A stretch of DNA of 64,000 nucleotides, taken from assembly GCA_001627865.1 (NCBI GenBank), contig LUQO01000015.1, forward strand, positions 1 to 64,000, in the 5' to 3' direction. The stretch's first letter is position 1. Each line of letters begins with the position of its first letter. The notes under the pieces are model-generated. The model was not told the origin of the DNA. It worked only from the letters and a program-made list of their open reading frames with translations, and did not search any database. A program made the translations under genes and the position numbers. Source of the stretch: SAR324 cluster bacterium REDSEA-S27_B3. GTDB taxonomy: Bacteria > SAR324 > NAC60-12. Shown in pieces: positions 26,973 through 36,096 of this stretch.

Positions 26973-27500
26973 ATGAAATACTTTCTGCAAATTATAACTA
27001 TACTGTTGTTTTGTTCAGCCTCACCGGCGTTTGCGATTGAAATCGGCGTGGTTGATTTAAATGAAGCTCTTAATCAATCTGAGCCAGGTATCCGTTCCAG
27101 AAACATCCTGGAAAGACGGGGACGTCAAAAACAGCAAGAGTTTAAACTTGAAGAGTCGGAACTCCGTAAACTCGCTGATGACTTGCGAAATAATCCACTG
27201 TTGACTCCTAAAGCCAAAACCAGCAAGGAGCAGGAGTTAATTGCACGACAGCAGCAGCTGCGTGAAAAAGTACGTGCCTTTGAACAGGAAATGAGGCTTG
27301 AAGAACGTCGGCTGACAGAGGTTATCTTCAAAGAACTTAAAACTGTAATTCGCACTATATCCATCAAAGAGAAATTAGATTTGGTGCTTGAAAAAAACGC
27401 TGCCCAGATAATTTTGTACATGAAGGAAGATACTACAGATTTTACACAAAAAGTAATTGATGCATACAATGCACTCAAACAAAGTGGAGGAGATAATTGA
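26973..27500 (+). CDS. skp: OmpH/Skp family periplasmic chaperone
   Basis: A 175-residue exported protein. A signal peptide (residues 1-21, ending in PAFA) precedes IGVVDLNEALNQ, the usual Skp beginning, and two long charged helices (~40-135) that form the tentacles of the Skp trimer. Skp holds unfolded outer-membrane proteins in the periplasm. It is 51 nt after nuoL and translationally joined to fabZ through TGATG. Confidence 0.88.
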   Translation: MKYFLQIITILLFCSASPAFAIEIGVVDLNEALNQSEPGIRSRNILERRGRQKQQEFKLEESELRKLADDLRNNPLLTPKAKTSKEQELIARQQQLREKVRAFEQEMRLEERRLTEVIFKELKTVIRTISIKEKLDLVLEKNAAQIILYMKEDTTDFTQKVIDAYNALKQSGGDN

Positions 27501-27934
27501 TGATGAGTCTGGAGGAAATAAAAAAAATCCTGCCACACCGTTACCCATTTTTACTGGTTGACAGAGTGCTGGAAGTAAAGAAAGGCGAGTACTGCAAGGC
27601 ACTGAAAAATATTTCCGGAAACGAAGAAGTCTTTCAAGGCCATTTTCCCAGCCAGGCAGTACTTCCTGGTGTAATGATTATTGAGGCTCTGGCACAAACT
27701 GCTGGAATAGTCATACACTCTGGTAAAGAAAAGGCTGAATCAAACGCAATTGTGTTTTTTGCCGGTATTGATAAGGCTAAATTTAGAATTCCGGTTGTTC
27801 CTGGTGATCAGCTCGTGCTTGAAACAACCTTACTTAATCAACGACGTAACTTCTGGGTCTTTGAAGGAAAGGCCAGTGTTGATAAAAAGCTGGCGGCACA
27901 GGCAGAAATCAAATTGATGCTTCAACCTGTATGA
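27500..27934 (+). CDS. fabZ: 3-hydroxyacyl-[acyl-carrier-protein] dehydratase FabZ
   Basis: A 144-residue hot-dog-fold dehydratase of type II fatty-acid synthesis. The catalytic His is in LPHRYPFLLVDRV (~12) and the Glu in LPGVMIIEALAQTAG (~62). The start at 27500 is chosen because it has a GGAGG site 9 nt upstream and overlaps the skp stop by one base. Skp-FabZ order echoes the bam-skp-lpxD-fabZ-lpxA cluster of proteobacteria, but the lpx genes are missing here. Confidence 0.95.
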   Translation: MMSLEEIKKILPHRYPFLLVDRVLEVKKGEYCKALKNISGNEEVFQGHFPSQAVLPGVMIIEALAQTAGIVIHSGKEKAESNAIVFFAGIDKAKFRIPVVPGDQLVLETTLLNQRRNFWVFEGKASVDKKLAAQAEIKLMLQPV

Positions 27935-28224
27935 CAACAAGATTTACTCCGGAAGAAGTAAGTAAAATTGCTCGTCTCTCTTCATTGGAATTAACAGAAA
28001 AAGAAACTGAAGTATTTGCTCAACAATTTACAACAATTCTGGAATACTTTGAATTGCTAAAAGAAGTTGAGATTTCGGAAGAGCAGTCCGAATCTGATGA
28101 AAATCATTTAAGTCACAGCAGGGAAGACAAAATTGAAAAGTCCACCGTTTCACCGGAACAATTCAGTCCTTATCTGGAAAATGGTTTTTTCAAAGTGCCA
28201 AAAGTAATTGATCAGGATCATTAA
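27931..28224 (+). CDS. gatC: Aspartyl/glutamyl-tRNA amidotransferase subunit C
   Basis: A 97-residue GatC subunit, needed to stabilise GatA in the amidation of misacylated Glu-tRNA(Gln) or Asp-tRNA(Asn). The pattern FTPEEVSKIARLSSLEL followed by a helix with FAQQFTTILEYFELL is typical. The gene overlaps fabZ by 4 nt. gatA and gatB are not in this window. Confidence 0.9.
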   Translation: MTTRFTPEEVSKIARLSSLELTEKETEVFAQQFTTILEYFELLKEVEISEEQSESDENHLSHSREDKIEKSTVSPEQFSPYLENGFFKVPKVIDQDH

Positions 28225-28226
28225 GA

Positions 28227-28520
28227 ATGACAGGAAAACAAAAACGACATCTGCGCACATTGGCCCACCAGTCAAAACCTGTAGTGAATCTGGGCAAACA
28301 AGGCCTTTCTTCTAAAACACGAAGGGAAATTAAATCTCAGCTGCTTGAACATGAGCTGATCAAACTCAAAGTTCTGGACAGCTGCCCAATCACGAATAAA
28401 GAATGTGCTGATGAGTTAAATCAAGTAAGCGGATTTGAAGTTGTGCAAATTATCGGAAAAACATTCACACTTTACTGCCCTCATCCGGAAGAGCCTAAAA
28501 TTCAACTTCCTGCTGAATGA
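28227..28520 (+). CDS. yhbY: YhbY/CRM-domain RNA-binding protein
   Basis: A 97-residue protein that is a single CRM domain, with LTGKQKRHLRTLAHQSKPVV at its start (M-T-G-KQKRHLR) and the GKQGLS loop for RNA. YhbY binds the pre-50S ribosomal subunit in E. coli. It overlaps metG by 4 nt (ATGA), so the pair is coupled. Confidence 0.9.
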   Translation: MTGKQKRHLRTLAHQSKPVVNLGKQGLSSKTRREIKSQLLEHELIKLKVLDSCPITNKECADELNQVSGFEVVQIIGKTFTLYCPHPEEPKIQLPAE

Positions 28521-30448
28521 TACGCATGAGCGATACATTTTATATTACGACTCCAATTTATTACGTAAACAGTCATCCCCACATTGGACATGCTTACACA
28601 ACAATTGTAACGGATGTTTTGACACGTTACATGAAGCTGTTTGGAGCTGATACATATTTTTTGACAGGAACAGATGAGCATGGTCAAAAGATAGCTGAGT
28701 CAGCTGCAAAGTCAGGTGTTGAACCACAGGAATTTGTTGACCAGATTAGTCAGGAATTTCGTGAAATGTGGCCTCATCTTCACATTGAACATGATCAGTT
28801 TATTCGCACAACTGATTTTGAGCACAAAAACTGTGTTCAGCAAATACTGCAAAAAATATATGACCAGGGTGAAATTTATCTGAAAGAATACGAAGGGCTT
28901 TACTGCATTGGTTGTGAGCGATTTCTGGATGAAGCAGAGCTGGAAGATGGCAATTGTCCTGATCACCAAAATCCTCCGGAATTGTATAAGGAGAATAATT
29001 ATTTTTTCCGGATGAGTGCTTACCAGGATTGGCTGCTAAAGGAATTAAAGCATAATGAAAAATGGGTTTATCCCGGACGGTATCGTAATGAACTTATTCA
29101 ACTGTTGAAAGAACCGTTACAGGATTTGTGTATATCACGTCCGAAAAGCAGGTTAAAGTGGGGGATTGAACTCCCTTTTGATGAAAACTTTGTGACCTAT
29201 GTCTGGTTTGATGCTCTACTGAATTATGCCAGTGCGCTTGGCTGGCCTGACGGAGAAAATTACAATAAATACTGGCAGCATGTTCATCATACAATTGGAA
29301 AAGATATCCTTAAAACACATGGAATATACTGGCCTTGCATGCTGAAAGCAGCAGGAATGCCTGTCTTTAAAAAACTGGTTGTTCATGGACACTGGATAGT
29401 TGAAGGCAGTAAAATGAGTAAGTCGCTGGGTAATGTGGTTGATCCGTTGGCTATGAAGGATCAGCTTGGTGTGGATGCGCTGCGATACTTTTTACTGCGT
29501 GATATGAGTTTTGGCGAAGACTCAAATTTTACCGAAGAACTAGCGGTGACCCGCTACAACGGGGATTTAGCAAATAACTTTGGAAATTTACTGAACCGCT
29601 CAATCAGCATGAGCCGAAAAAATTTTCATGGGTGTGTACCGCCATTGGGTAAAGCAGAAGATCTCGAGAAAGAACTGCATAATTCGTTTGTAGAAGGCGT
29701 GCAGAAATGTAAAGAACATATTATTGCTTTTCAACCACATCGGGCCTTAGAACATGTGGCATCGCTTAGTAGTCAGGTGAACAAATTTATCGATACATGC
29801 AAACCCTGGGCTCTGGCAAAAGAGGAAAAAGATCGCGAGCGTTTAGGGACTGTGCTGTACACAGCACTGGATATGGCACGAATCTTAGTTGGACTGCTCG
29901 ATCCTGTTATGCCAAAAAAAATGTGTGAAGCCAGAGTATCCCTTGGACTTGACGAAGGGGTGATTCGATTTGATGATCTGACTCCCGGATTATTGGAATC
30001 CGGTATCGAACTTCCAAAACCGACACCTTTGTTCCCTAAAATGCGGGTTCCTTCTTTGGAAGTAAATCCCATAAAAAATCATATAGAAAAAACATTAAAT
30101 AATTCTAATGCAGAGGAAACAGAATGGCTTGGTATTGATGATTTTCAGAAAATGGAACTGAAGGTCGGTCGAATAAAATCCTGTCGAAAAGTTGAAAAAT
30201 CAGAAAAGCTTCTCTGTTCTGAAGTTGATTTAGGCGAAGCATGTTCACGTTCAATTGTCTCCGGTGCAGCTGAATTTTATACACCTGAAGAAATGACTGA
30301 CCGGCATGTGCTGGTAGTGGCAAACCTTAAACCTGTCAAATTGATGGGACATCTTTCTGAGGGTATGATTCTGTTTTCTGATGACAATGGGAAACTTGTT
30401 TTAATTGATGTGCCCGAGCAAGTAAATCCTGGAGTTATTGTACGCTGA
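28517..30448 (+). CDS. metG: Methionyl-tRNA synthetase
   Basis: A 643-residue class I aminoacyl-tRNA synthetase. The ATP motif HIGHAYT is near residue 22, KMSKSLGN near 300. The connective domain carries a single zinc knuckle (CIGC at ~133 and CPDH at ~149). An anticodon-binding domain follows, and residues ~540-643 form a C-terminal tRNA-binding (EMAPII-like) domain. The overlap with yhbY fixes the start at 28517; an internal ATG at 28526 is also possible. Confidence 0.95.
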   Translation: MIRMSDTFYITTPIYYVNSHPHIGHAYTTIVTDVLTRYMKLFGADTYFLTGTDEHGQKIAESAAKSGVEPQEFVDQISQEFREMWPHLHIEHDQFIRTTDFEHKNCVQQILQKIYDQGEIYLKEYEGLYCIGCERFLDEAELEDGNCPDHQNPPELYKENNYFFRMSAYQDWLLKELKHNEKWVYPGRYRNELIQLLKEPLQDLCISRPKSRLKWGIELPFDENFVTYVWFDALLNYASALGWPDGENYNKYWQHVHHTIGKDILKTHGIYWPCMLKAAGMPVFKKLVVHGHWIVEGSKMSKSLGNVVDPLAMKDQLGVDALRYFLLRDMSFGEDSNFTEELAVTRYNGDLANNFGNLLNRSISMSRKNFHGCVPPLGKAEDLEKELHNSFVEGVQKCKEHIIAFQPHRALEHVASLSSQVNKFIDTCKPWALAKEEKDRERLGTVLYTALDMARILVGLLDPVMPKKMCEARVSLGLDEGVIRFDDLTPGLLESGIELPKPTPLFPKMRVPSLEVNPIKNHIEKTLNNSNAEETEWLGIDDFQKMELKVGRIKSCRKVEKSEKLLCSEVDLGEACSRSIVSGAAEFYTPEEMTDRHVLVVANLKPVKLMGHLSEGMILFSDDNGKLVLIDVPEQVNPGVIVR

Positions 30449-30699
30449 AACTAACTGAAATGAATTGACAATCTGCATACTGGCTGGGAAACTTAATTCT
30501 GGGACATGCTCTTTGATTATGCCGTGATACACTAACATTGTATAAGTGAATATGTTTGAACAGAAAAAATCTGAACAATAATATCCACTGTGACCAAAGT
30601 AATGCTGGGTAAGTACTTATAAATAATTCATTGTTAATACTTGTTCCGAATAAAAAATTAAAAAAGAAGTATCTTATAACCTGATTTCCAAAATCCTAA
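30449..30699. other. Intergenic region metG-nuoA
   Basis: This 251-nt AT-rich stretch has no coding signal, tRNA fold or strong hairpin. It should hold the promoter of the nuoABCDH-pdxH-nuoI unit. Confidence 0.4.
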
Positions 30700-31068
30700 A
30701 TGTCAATGTCAATCGCGTCTGGTTATCTGCCAATTTTGATCATGATAGTTCTGGGAATTATCCTGGCAGGTGTATTTTGCTGCATAGGTCTTTTTTTGGG
30801 ACCTAAATTGAGAGGGGAAGTAAAGGAAATACCATTTGAGTCAGGATTTCTGAGAGACGGAATGGAGGGACATCGTTATGACGTAAAATTTTATATGACA
30901 GCTTTGGTTTTTTTAATTTTTGATGTTGAAGTAGTTTTCCTCTATCCATGGGCTGTGCAGATACGTGAATTGGGATGGTTCGGTTTTGCTGCCAGTTCGA
31001 TTTTTTTGGGAATTCTGATACTTGGGCTGGCTTACGACTGGAAAAAAGGTGCATTGGAATGGGAGTAA
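30700..31068 (+). CDS. nuoA: NADH-quinone oxidoreductase subunit A
   Basis: A 122-residue membrane subunit with three helices. FESGFLRDGMEGHRYDVKFYMTALVF (broken: F-ESGF near 46, RYDVKFY near 58) and FDVEVVFLYPWA near 76 are the family landmarks, with the acidic residues near the quinone site. It opens the second complex I block. Confidence 0.95.
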   Translation: MSMSIASGYLPILIMIVLGIILAGVFCCIGLFLGPKLRGEVKEIPFESGFLRDGMEGHRYDVKFYMTALVFLIFDVEVVFLYPWAVQIRELGWFGFAASSIFLGILILGLAYDWKKGALEWE

Positions 31069-31165
31069 ATAAAATGTTCAATAAACTATTTGCTTATTTA
31101 AAGTATGAGTTTCAAGCTTAGCAAAAATTAAATACATATCATCAATGAACTAACACGGAGTTAAA

Positions 31166-31864
31166 ATGGATACAGATTATGGTGGTTTCATTACTACGTC
31201 ATTCGACAGTGTTGTAAATTGGTCCAGAAAATTCTCTCTCTTTCAGTACCCGTTTGTAACGGCATGCTGCGGAATGGAGTACATGGCCGCAGCCTGTTCT
31301 CATTACGACATTTCCCGTTTTGGCGCAGAAATACCACGTTTCTCTCCAAGACAGGCGGATGTACTATGGGTAGTGGGAACAATAACCCACAAAATGTCTC
31401 CAATTCTGAAGACAATTTATGATCAGATGGCTGATCCAAAATGGGTAATTGCTTTTGGCGCATGTGCCGCAACCGGTGGATTCTATCAGAATTATTCTGT
31501 GCTTCAGGGAATAGACCGTTTAATTCCGGTGGACCTTTATATTGCAGGTTGTCCTCCTCGTCCTGAAGCAGTGCTTGACGGACTTATTGAACTGCAGAAC
31601 AGTATCCAGAAAGAAGGTCCAAAGCCCAACGGAATTACTTCGTCTGCAACCAGACATAAAGACCAGAAGGTTGACCAGCTTAATCGTTATTTTGAAATTC
31701 CCAAAAAAGACGTCTTTGAGAATGTGCAAAATCCAAAAAGCAATCGTCTCAGTAAGCCGGGATTCACATATTCTAAAGATTATGTAAACGTAAGTCCACA
31801 TATTGGTTATGACTCACCCCAAATGCAGAAACAAAAATCAGAACTAAAAGTGAAAAAAACATAA
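31166..31864 (+). CDS. nuoB: NADH-quinone oxidoreductase subunit B
   Basis: A 232-residue subunit that holds cluster N2, the last before quinone. The ligands are in ACCGMEYMA (~33), GACAATGG (~96) and AGCPPRPE (~131). The last ~75 residues form a polar, lysine-rich tail beyond the conserved core, longer than in many homologues. A good GGAG site precedes the ATG. nuoC follows at 29 nt. Confidence 0.95.
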   Translation: MDTDYGGFITTSFDSVVNWSRKFSLFQYPFVTACCGMEYMAAACSHYDISRFGAEIPRFSPRQADVLWVVGTITHKMSPILKTIYDQMADPKWVIAFGACAATGGFYQNYSVLQGIDRLIPVDLYIAGCPPRPEAVLDGLIELQNSIQKEGPKPNGITSSATRHKDQKVDQLNRYFEIPKKDVFENVQNPKSNRLSKPGFTYSKDYVNVSPHIGYDSPQMQKQKSELKVKKT

Positions 31865-31893
31865 TTTTTTTGAGTGTTTGTACTGAATGAAAA

Positions 31894-32454
31894 ATGAGTG
31901 AAGAAATTAAAGCAAATAACATGAATGCCGACCAGGAATATGGTGAATTAACTGCATTGCTGAAAAAGGAATTTCCAAAAGCAGTTCTTGGTTTTCATGC
32001 TCACCGAGCAGATGAAACTGTTGTGATAAAACGGGATTCCCTGGAATCAGTATGCAGGTTTTTGCGTGATGACCGACGCTGTACATTTGAAATTATGACT
32101 GATCTTACTGCAGTAGATGGTCTTGAAATGGATATGACACCAAGGTTTGAAGTTGTTTATCACTTTAAGTCTCTCACTCACGCCAGACGTGTACGGCTCA
32201 AGGTCCCCTTGGATGAAGATGATTGTAAACTTGCCTCTATCCACCATCTCTGGAAAGCAGCAGACTGGTATGAGCGTGAATGCTTTGATATGTTCGGGAT
32301 CATTTTCGAGGGACATCCTAATTTGAAACGAATTTTAATGTATGAAGAATTTGAAGGACATCCTCTGCGTAAAGACTATCCCATCGATAAACAGCAGCCG
32401 CTGATGGAGTTGAAAGAAATCGAGGAACGACATACATACGGGAGACACCCATGA
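31894..32454 (+). CDS. nuoC: NADH-quinone oxidoreductase subunit C
   Basis: A 186-residue peripheral-arm subunit. The family signature [23 protein letters not shown] is split by eye as ERECFDMFG near residue 128 and HPNLKRILM near 141. The last residues read DYPIDKQ. Its stop overlaps the nuoD start (ATGA). Confidence 0.95.
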   Translation: MSEEIKANNMNADQEYGELTALLKKEFPKAVLGFHAHRADETVVIKRDSLESVCRFLRDDRRCTFEIMTDLTAVDGLEMDMTPRFEVVYHFKSLTHARRVRLKVPLDEDDCKLASIHHLWKAADWYERECFDMFGIIFEGHPNLKRILMYEEFEGHPLRKDYPIDKQQPLMELKEIEERHTYGRHP

Positions 32455-33677
32455 CAGATATGTCAGCTTTGCAGTCCCGTATGGACACTAATGCATCCGG
32501 TGAAGATTTTTCAGCCTCAGTGATGAGTATAGAGATTGGCCCAGCACATCCGGCAATGCACGGGATTGTCAGGTTAACTACTCAACTGGATGGTGAGCTT
32601 ATTGTTGGAATGGAGCCGGAAATTGGATATCTTCATCGAGGTTTTGAAAAAGAATCTGAAAATTCAAAGTGGATTCAGGTCATTCCATACACGGACAGAT
32701 TGAATTACGTTTCCCCGCTGCTGTGTAATATCGGTTATTCGATGGCTGTGGAAAAATTGTATGGAATTGAGGCTCCAAGACGTGCGGAATTCACAAGAGT
32801 GATTATGGGTGAAATATCACGCATCACAGATCATCTGACTTGCCTAGGCGCTGCAGCAATGGAGGTTGGAGCATTTACCTTTTTTCTGTGGTTTATCAAG
32901 GCCCGTGAATATCTTTGGGAACTGGTAGAGGAAATGACCGGTGCTCGCCTGACTACAAACTGGACACGATTCGGTGGAAACTCCATGGATCTTCCAGAAG
33001 GATTTTTAAGCGATCTGGCAGACCGCATCTCTAAACTGGAAGAGATCATGGAGGAATGTGACAAACTGCTTACGAGAAATAAAATATTTATTGACAGAGT
33101 AAAAGATGTCGGAGGAATTTCAAAGGAAGATGCACTTTCCTTTGGATTTACTGGACCGATGCTGCGTGCCTGCGGAATACCTTATGATGTCAGAAGAGCA
33201 GATTCATACTCTGTTTATGATGAGCTTGATTTTGAAATTCCAGTGGGCAGCACCGGTGATTGTTTTGACCGCTTTCTGGTACGCATGGAAGAAATCCGGC
33301 AAAGTGCCAGCATAATTAAACAGGCAGCAGACAAAATGCCGGAAGGTCCATTCATGACTGATGAGAGGATGCTGCAATACCCTGATAAAAAAGACGTCTA
33401 TGGAAATATCGAGGGGTTGATTGATCATTTTAAGCTGGTTATGGAAGGACATCAGCCTCCTGCAGGAGAGATATATATGCCCACAGAAGGAGGAAATGGC
33501 GAAATTGGATTTTATCTTGTTTCAGATGGAAGCGGTGATCCGGTAAGAGTCCGGATGCGTCCTCCATGTTTTAATTATGTTGAGGCCATGCCCTTAATGA
33601 CAGTCGGACATTATGTAGCAGATATTGTTCCTATCTTTGGTTCAATCAACATGATTGGCGGAGAGTTGGACCGCTGA
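32451..33677 (+). CDS. nuoD: NADH-quinone oxidoreductase subunit D
   Basis: A 408-residue subunit that forms the quinone pocket with NuoB. The core shows GPAHPAMHG (~30), [11 protein letters not shown] (~57), SRITDHL (~123) and the ending [11 protein letters not shown] typical of the 49-kDa subunit. It starts inside the nuoC stop. Confidence 0.96.
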   Translation: MTDMSALQSRMDTNASGEDFSASVMSIEIGPAHPAMHGIVRLTTQLDGELIVGMEPEIGYLHRGFEKESENSKWIQVIPYTDRLNYVSPLLCNIGYSMAVEKLYGIEAPRRAEFTRVIMGEISRITDHLTCLGAAAMEVGAFTFFLWFIKAREYLWELVEEMTGARLTTNWTRFGGNSMDLPEGFLSDLADRISKLEEIMEECDKLLTRNKIFIDRVKDVGGISKEDALSFGFTGPMLRACGIPYDVRRADSYSVYDELDFEIPVGSTGDCFDRFLVRMEEIRQSASIIKQAADKMPEGPFMTDERMLQYPDKKDVYGNIEGLIDHFKLVMEGHQPPAGEIYMPTEGGNGEIGFYLVSDGSGDPVRVRMRPPCFNYVEAMPLMTVGHYVADIVPIFGSINMIGGELDR

Positions 33678-33705
33678 GCACAGTAAAGGAATACTGGAAA
33701 TTAAA

Positions 33706-34779
33706 ATGGAAATCATACTAGATATAATCATGATCCCCGCCGTTTTGGCCTGTATAAAGATTGCGGTAATTATTTTGTTATTTGCCATGCCGCTTGGAAC
33801 TGTACTTACTCTGATGGAGCGCAAATGGAGTTCCATGATACAGGACCGAGTCGGACCAAATCGTGCGAATATTGGCGCTTTTACCGGACATGGAGCCCTG
33901 CATCTTGCCGCGGATGGACTGAAATCGATTTTTAAGGAAGATACCATCCCAAAAGGCGCAAATGGATTTCTGTATTTAATCGCACCTTTTTTTGGATTAA
34001 TTGCGGCAGTAGCCACTTTTGCCATAATTCCCATTGCTGGTCCGATAGGAGATTTTACATTTCAGGTCACCGATATAAATCCTGGTTTGCTTTTTATCTT
34101 CGCAATTACTTCGTTGAATGTTTACGGAGCGGTACTTGCCGGTACAAGCTCAAACAGTAAGTTTGCCCTGCTTGGAGGAACACGTGCCTCCGCGCAGATG
34201 ATTTCATACGAAGTTTTCATGGGCCTGGCTTTGATGGGAATTTTTATGGTGTATGGATCAACACGCGTGAGCAGTATTGTAGATGGACAAAATGAATACT
34301 GGTTCGGGAACCTGATTCCCATGTGGGGAATATTCACACAGCCTCTTGGTTTTATACTCTTTTTTACGGCATTGGTTGCTGAAACTAAGCGTGCTCCTTT
34401 TGATGCGCCTGAAGGAGAATCAGAGATTGTGGCAGGATATTTTCTGGAATATTCCGGAATGCGCTGGTCAGCTTTCATGCTTGCCGAATATGTTTCTCTG
34501 GTGGGAGTTGCTGCCTTGATGACCACATTATTTTTTGGGGGATATCATGTGCCATGGCTTCACCTTTGGGAGAGCGCACCTCAGTGGCTGGTAACTGTAC
34601 TGCAAATAATAAAATTTTCTTTTGTCACTCTGATTTTCTGCTGGTTCCAGATTCAGTTACGCTGGACAGTACCAAAATTTCGTTTCGACCAGACAATGGG
34701 ACTGGGCTGGAAAAAACTTTTACCGCTTTCACTGGTAAACATAATTGTAACCGCGTTTGTGATTCTCACTCTCGCATGA
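33706..34779 (+). CDS. nuoH: NADH-quinone oxidoreductase subunit H
   Basis: A 357-residue membrane subunit with eight helices that anchors the peripheral arm. Landmarks are LMERKWSSMIQDRVGPNRA (~35), KSIFKEDTIP (~76), SYEVFMGLAL (~166) and AETKRAPFDAPEGESE (~225). I chose the ATG at 33706 because it gives the standard N-terminus and clears nuoD; an in-frame TTG at 33655 would overlap nuoD by 23 nt. A potential ribosome-binding site lies just upstream. Confidence 0.94.
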   Translation: MEIILDIIMIPAVLACIKIAVIILLFAMPLGTVLTLMERKWSSMIQDRVGPNRANIGAFTGHGALHLAADGLKSIFKEDTIPKGANGFLYLIAPFFGLIAAVATFAIIPIAGPIGDFTFQVTDINPGLLFIFAITSLNVYGAVLAGTSSNSKFALLGGTRASAQMISYEVFMGLALMGIFMVYGSTRVSSIVDGQNEYWFGNLIPMWGIFTQPLGFILFFTALVAETKRAPFDAPEGESEIVAGYFLEYSGMRWSAFMLAEYVSLVGVAALMTTLFFGGYHVPWLHLWESAPQWLVTVLQIIKFSFVTLIFCWFQIQLRWTVPKFRFDQTMGLGWKKLLPLSLVNIIVTAFVILTLA

Positions 34780-34816
34780 AAATTTCAGAAAAGTGAGAGT
34801 TTAGTTAAATAAGTTG

Positions 34817-35452
34817 ATGGATTTGACATTCATACGTCAGGGCTATGAGAACAAAGGCCTGGCCAAAGAGGAGTTAAATGCTGATCCATTTATTCAGTTT
34901 GAGTCATGGTTTGAAGTTGCAAAAAAAGCGGAGCCTATTCCGACAGCAATGAGTTTGGCAACTGTTAATGAAAAAGGTGAACCTGCTGTGAGAACAGTTC
35001 TTCTGAAATTGTTTGACCAACAAGGATTTGTATTTTTCACAAACTACAAAAGCAGGAAAGCGGTACATATTTCTAACAATTCAAATGTAGCAGTGCTTTT
35101 TAACTGGGTTGCGATGGAGCGACAGATAAGCATAAACGGAGTTGCAGAGAAAATTGAGACTAAGGAGTCAATTAAGTATTTTTTGAGCCGCCCAAGAGGC
35201 AGTCAGCTGGGAGCGTGGGTTTCTGATCAGAGTTCAGTCCTGTCATCAAGGAAAATTCTGGAAATGAAGCTTGAAGAAATGAAACGAAAATTTTCTCAAG
35301 GAAAAATACCTCTGCCTGACTTTTGGGGAGGATACAGAATTAAACCAAAAAGTTTTGAATTTTGGCAGGGAAGACCAAACCGTCTTCATGACCGTTTTTT
35401 ATATTCAAAACAGAGTGATGAATCATGGACAATTGATCGTATTGCACCATAA
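34817..35452 (+). CDS. pdxH: Pyridoxamine 5'-phosphate oxidase
   Basis: A 211-residue FMN enzyme that oxidises pyridoxine or pyridoxamine 5'-phosphate to pyridoxal 5'-phosphate. The beginning AMSLATVNEKGEPAVRTVLLK, the central SRKAVHISNN, GSQLGAWVSDQSS and the ending FWQGRPNRLHDR are standard; the last holds the FMN and substrate contacts. It lies between nuoH and nuoI, in the same direction with short gaps, so it is probably cotranscribed with complex I. The ATG at 34817 is preferred to the TTG just before it. Confidence 0.94.
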   Translation: MDLTFIRQGYENKGLAKEELNADPFIQFESWFEVAKKAEPIPTAMSLATVNEKGEPAVRTVLLKLFDQQGFVFFTNYKSRKAVHISNNSNVAVLFNWVAMERQISINGVAEKIETKESIKYFLSRPRGSQLGAWVSDQSSVLSSRKILEMKLEEMKRKFSQGKIPLPDFWGGYRIKPKSFEFWQGRPNRLHDRFLYSKQSDESWTIDRIAP

Positions 35453-35502
35453 CAAAAGTTTTTAACCGTATAGAAAATTAAGGAACAATTTAGTGAGGTA
35501 GG

Positions 35503-36087
35503 ATGGAATTAAAAGTAAAACGGATGGAAAGAGTGGACGGCATTAAAGAAGCCATGTTTCTTCCCGGAATCATTAATGGGCTGAGACTTACTGTAAAACA
35601 TTTCTGGCGCAACCTTTTTGGCGCAAGAGATGTTGTCACGGTAAATTATCCGGAAGAAAAAAGGCATGTATCACATCGCTGGCGCGGTCGTCACAGACTG
35701 ACCAGACTTGATAACGGCTTTCTAAGCTGTGTTGCCTGCTACATGTGTGAAACAGTTTGTCCATCAAAATGTATTCATATAGAAGCCGGTGAGCATCCGG
35801 ACCTTTCTGTAGAAAAATATCCTGTTGTATTTGATATAGATGAATTGCGCTGTGTTTTTTGCGGACTATGTGTTGAAGCATGTCCAAAGGACGCAATTCG
35901 GATGGATACCGGAATAGTATCAATGGCATATACATCCAGACAAACGTTTGACTTCACCCGTGACTTGCTAAGGGACAGTTATGATCCGAATACTCATTCA
36001 AATCCTAAATACAAGGACAAAGATCTCCCCACTCCCGCCAACCAGACAGAAGCTTTGCCCAACTCACATGGTGTGCCGGCGAGCTGA
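35503..36087 (+). CDS. nuoI: NADH-quinone oxidoreductase subunit I
   Basis: A 194-residue ferredoxin-like subunit with two [4Fe-4S] clusters (N6a and N6b). The ligands are CVACYMCETVCP near residue 76 and CVFCGLCVEACP near 114, both C-x2-C-x2-C-x3-C-P. An N-terminal amphipathic helix and a C-terminal extension are normal. A GAGG site lies just before the ATG. It is separated from nuoH by pdxH. Confidence 0.95.
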   Translation: MELKVKRMERVDGIKEAMFLPGIINGLRLTVKHFWRNLFGARDVVTVNYPEEKRHVSHRWRGRHRLTRLDNGFLSCVACYMCETVCPSKCIHIEAGEHPDLSVEKYPVVFDIDELRCVFCGLCVEACPKDAIRMDTGIVSMAYTSRQTFDFTRDLLRDSYDPNTHSNPKYKDKDLPTPANQTEALPNSHGVPAS

Positions 36088-36096
36088 AATTTATTC

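Noticed and set aside
30449-30699. Possible tRNA or small RNA in the metG-nuoA gap
   Set aside because: No cloverleaf, T-arm consensus or strong stem was found.
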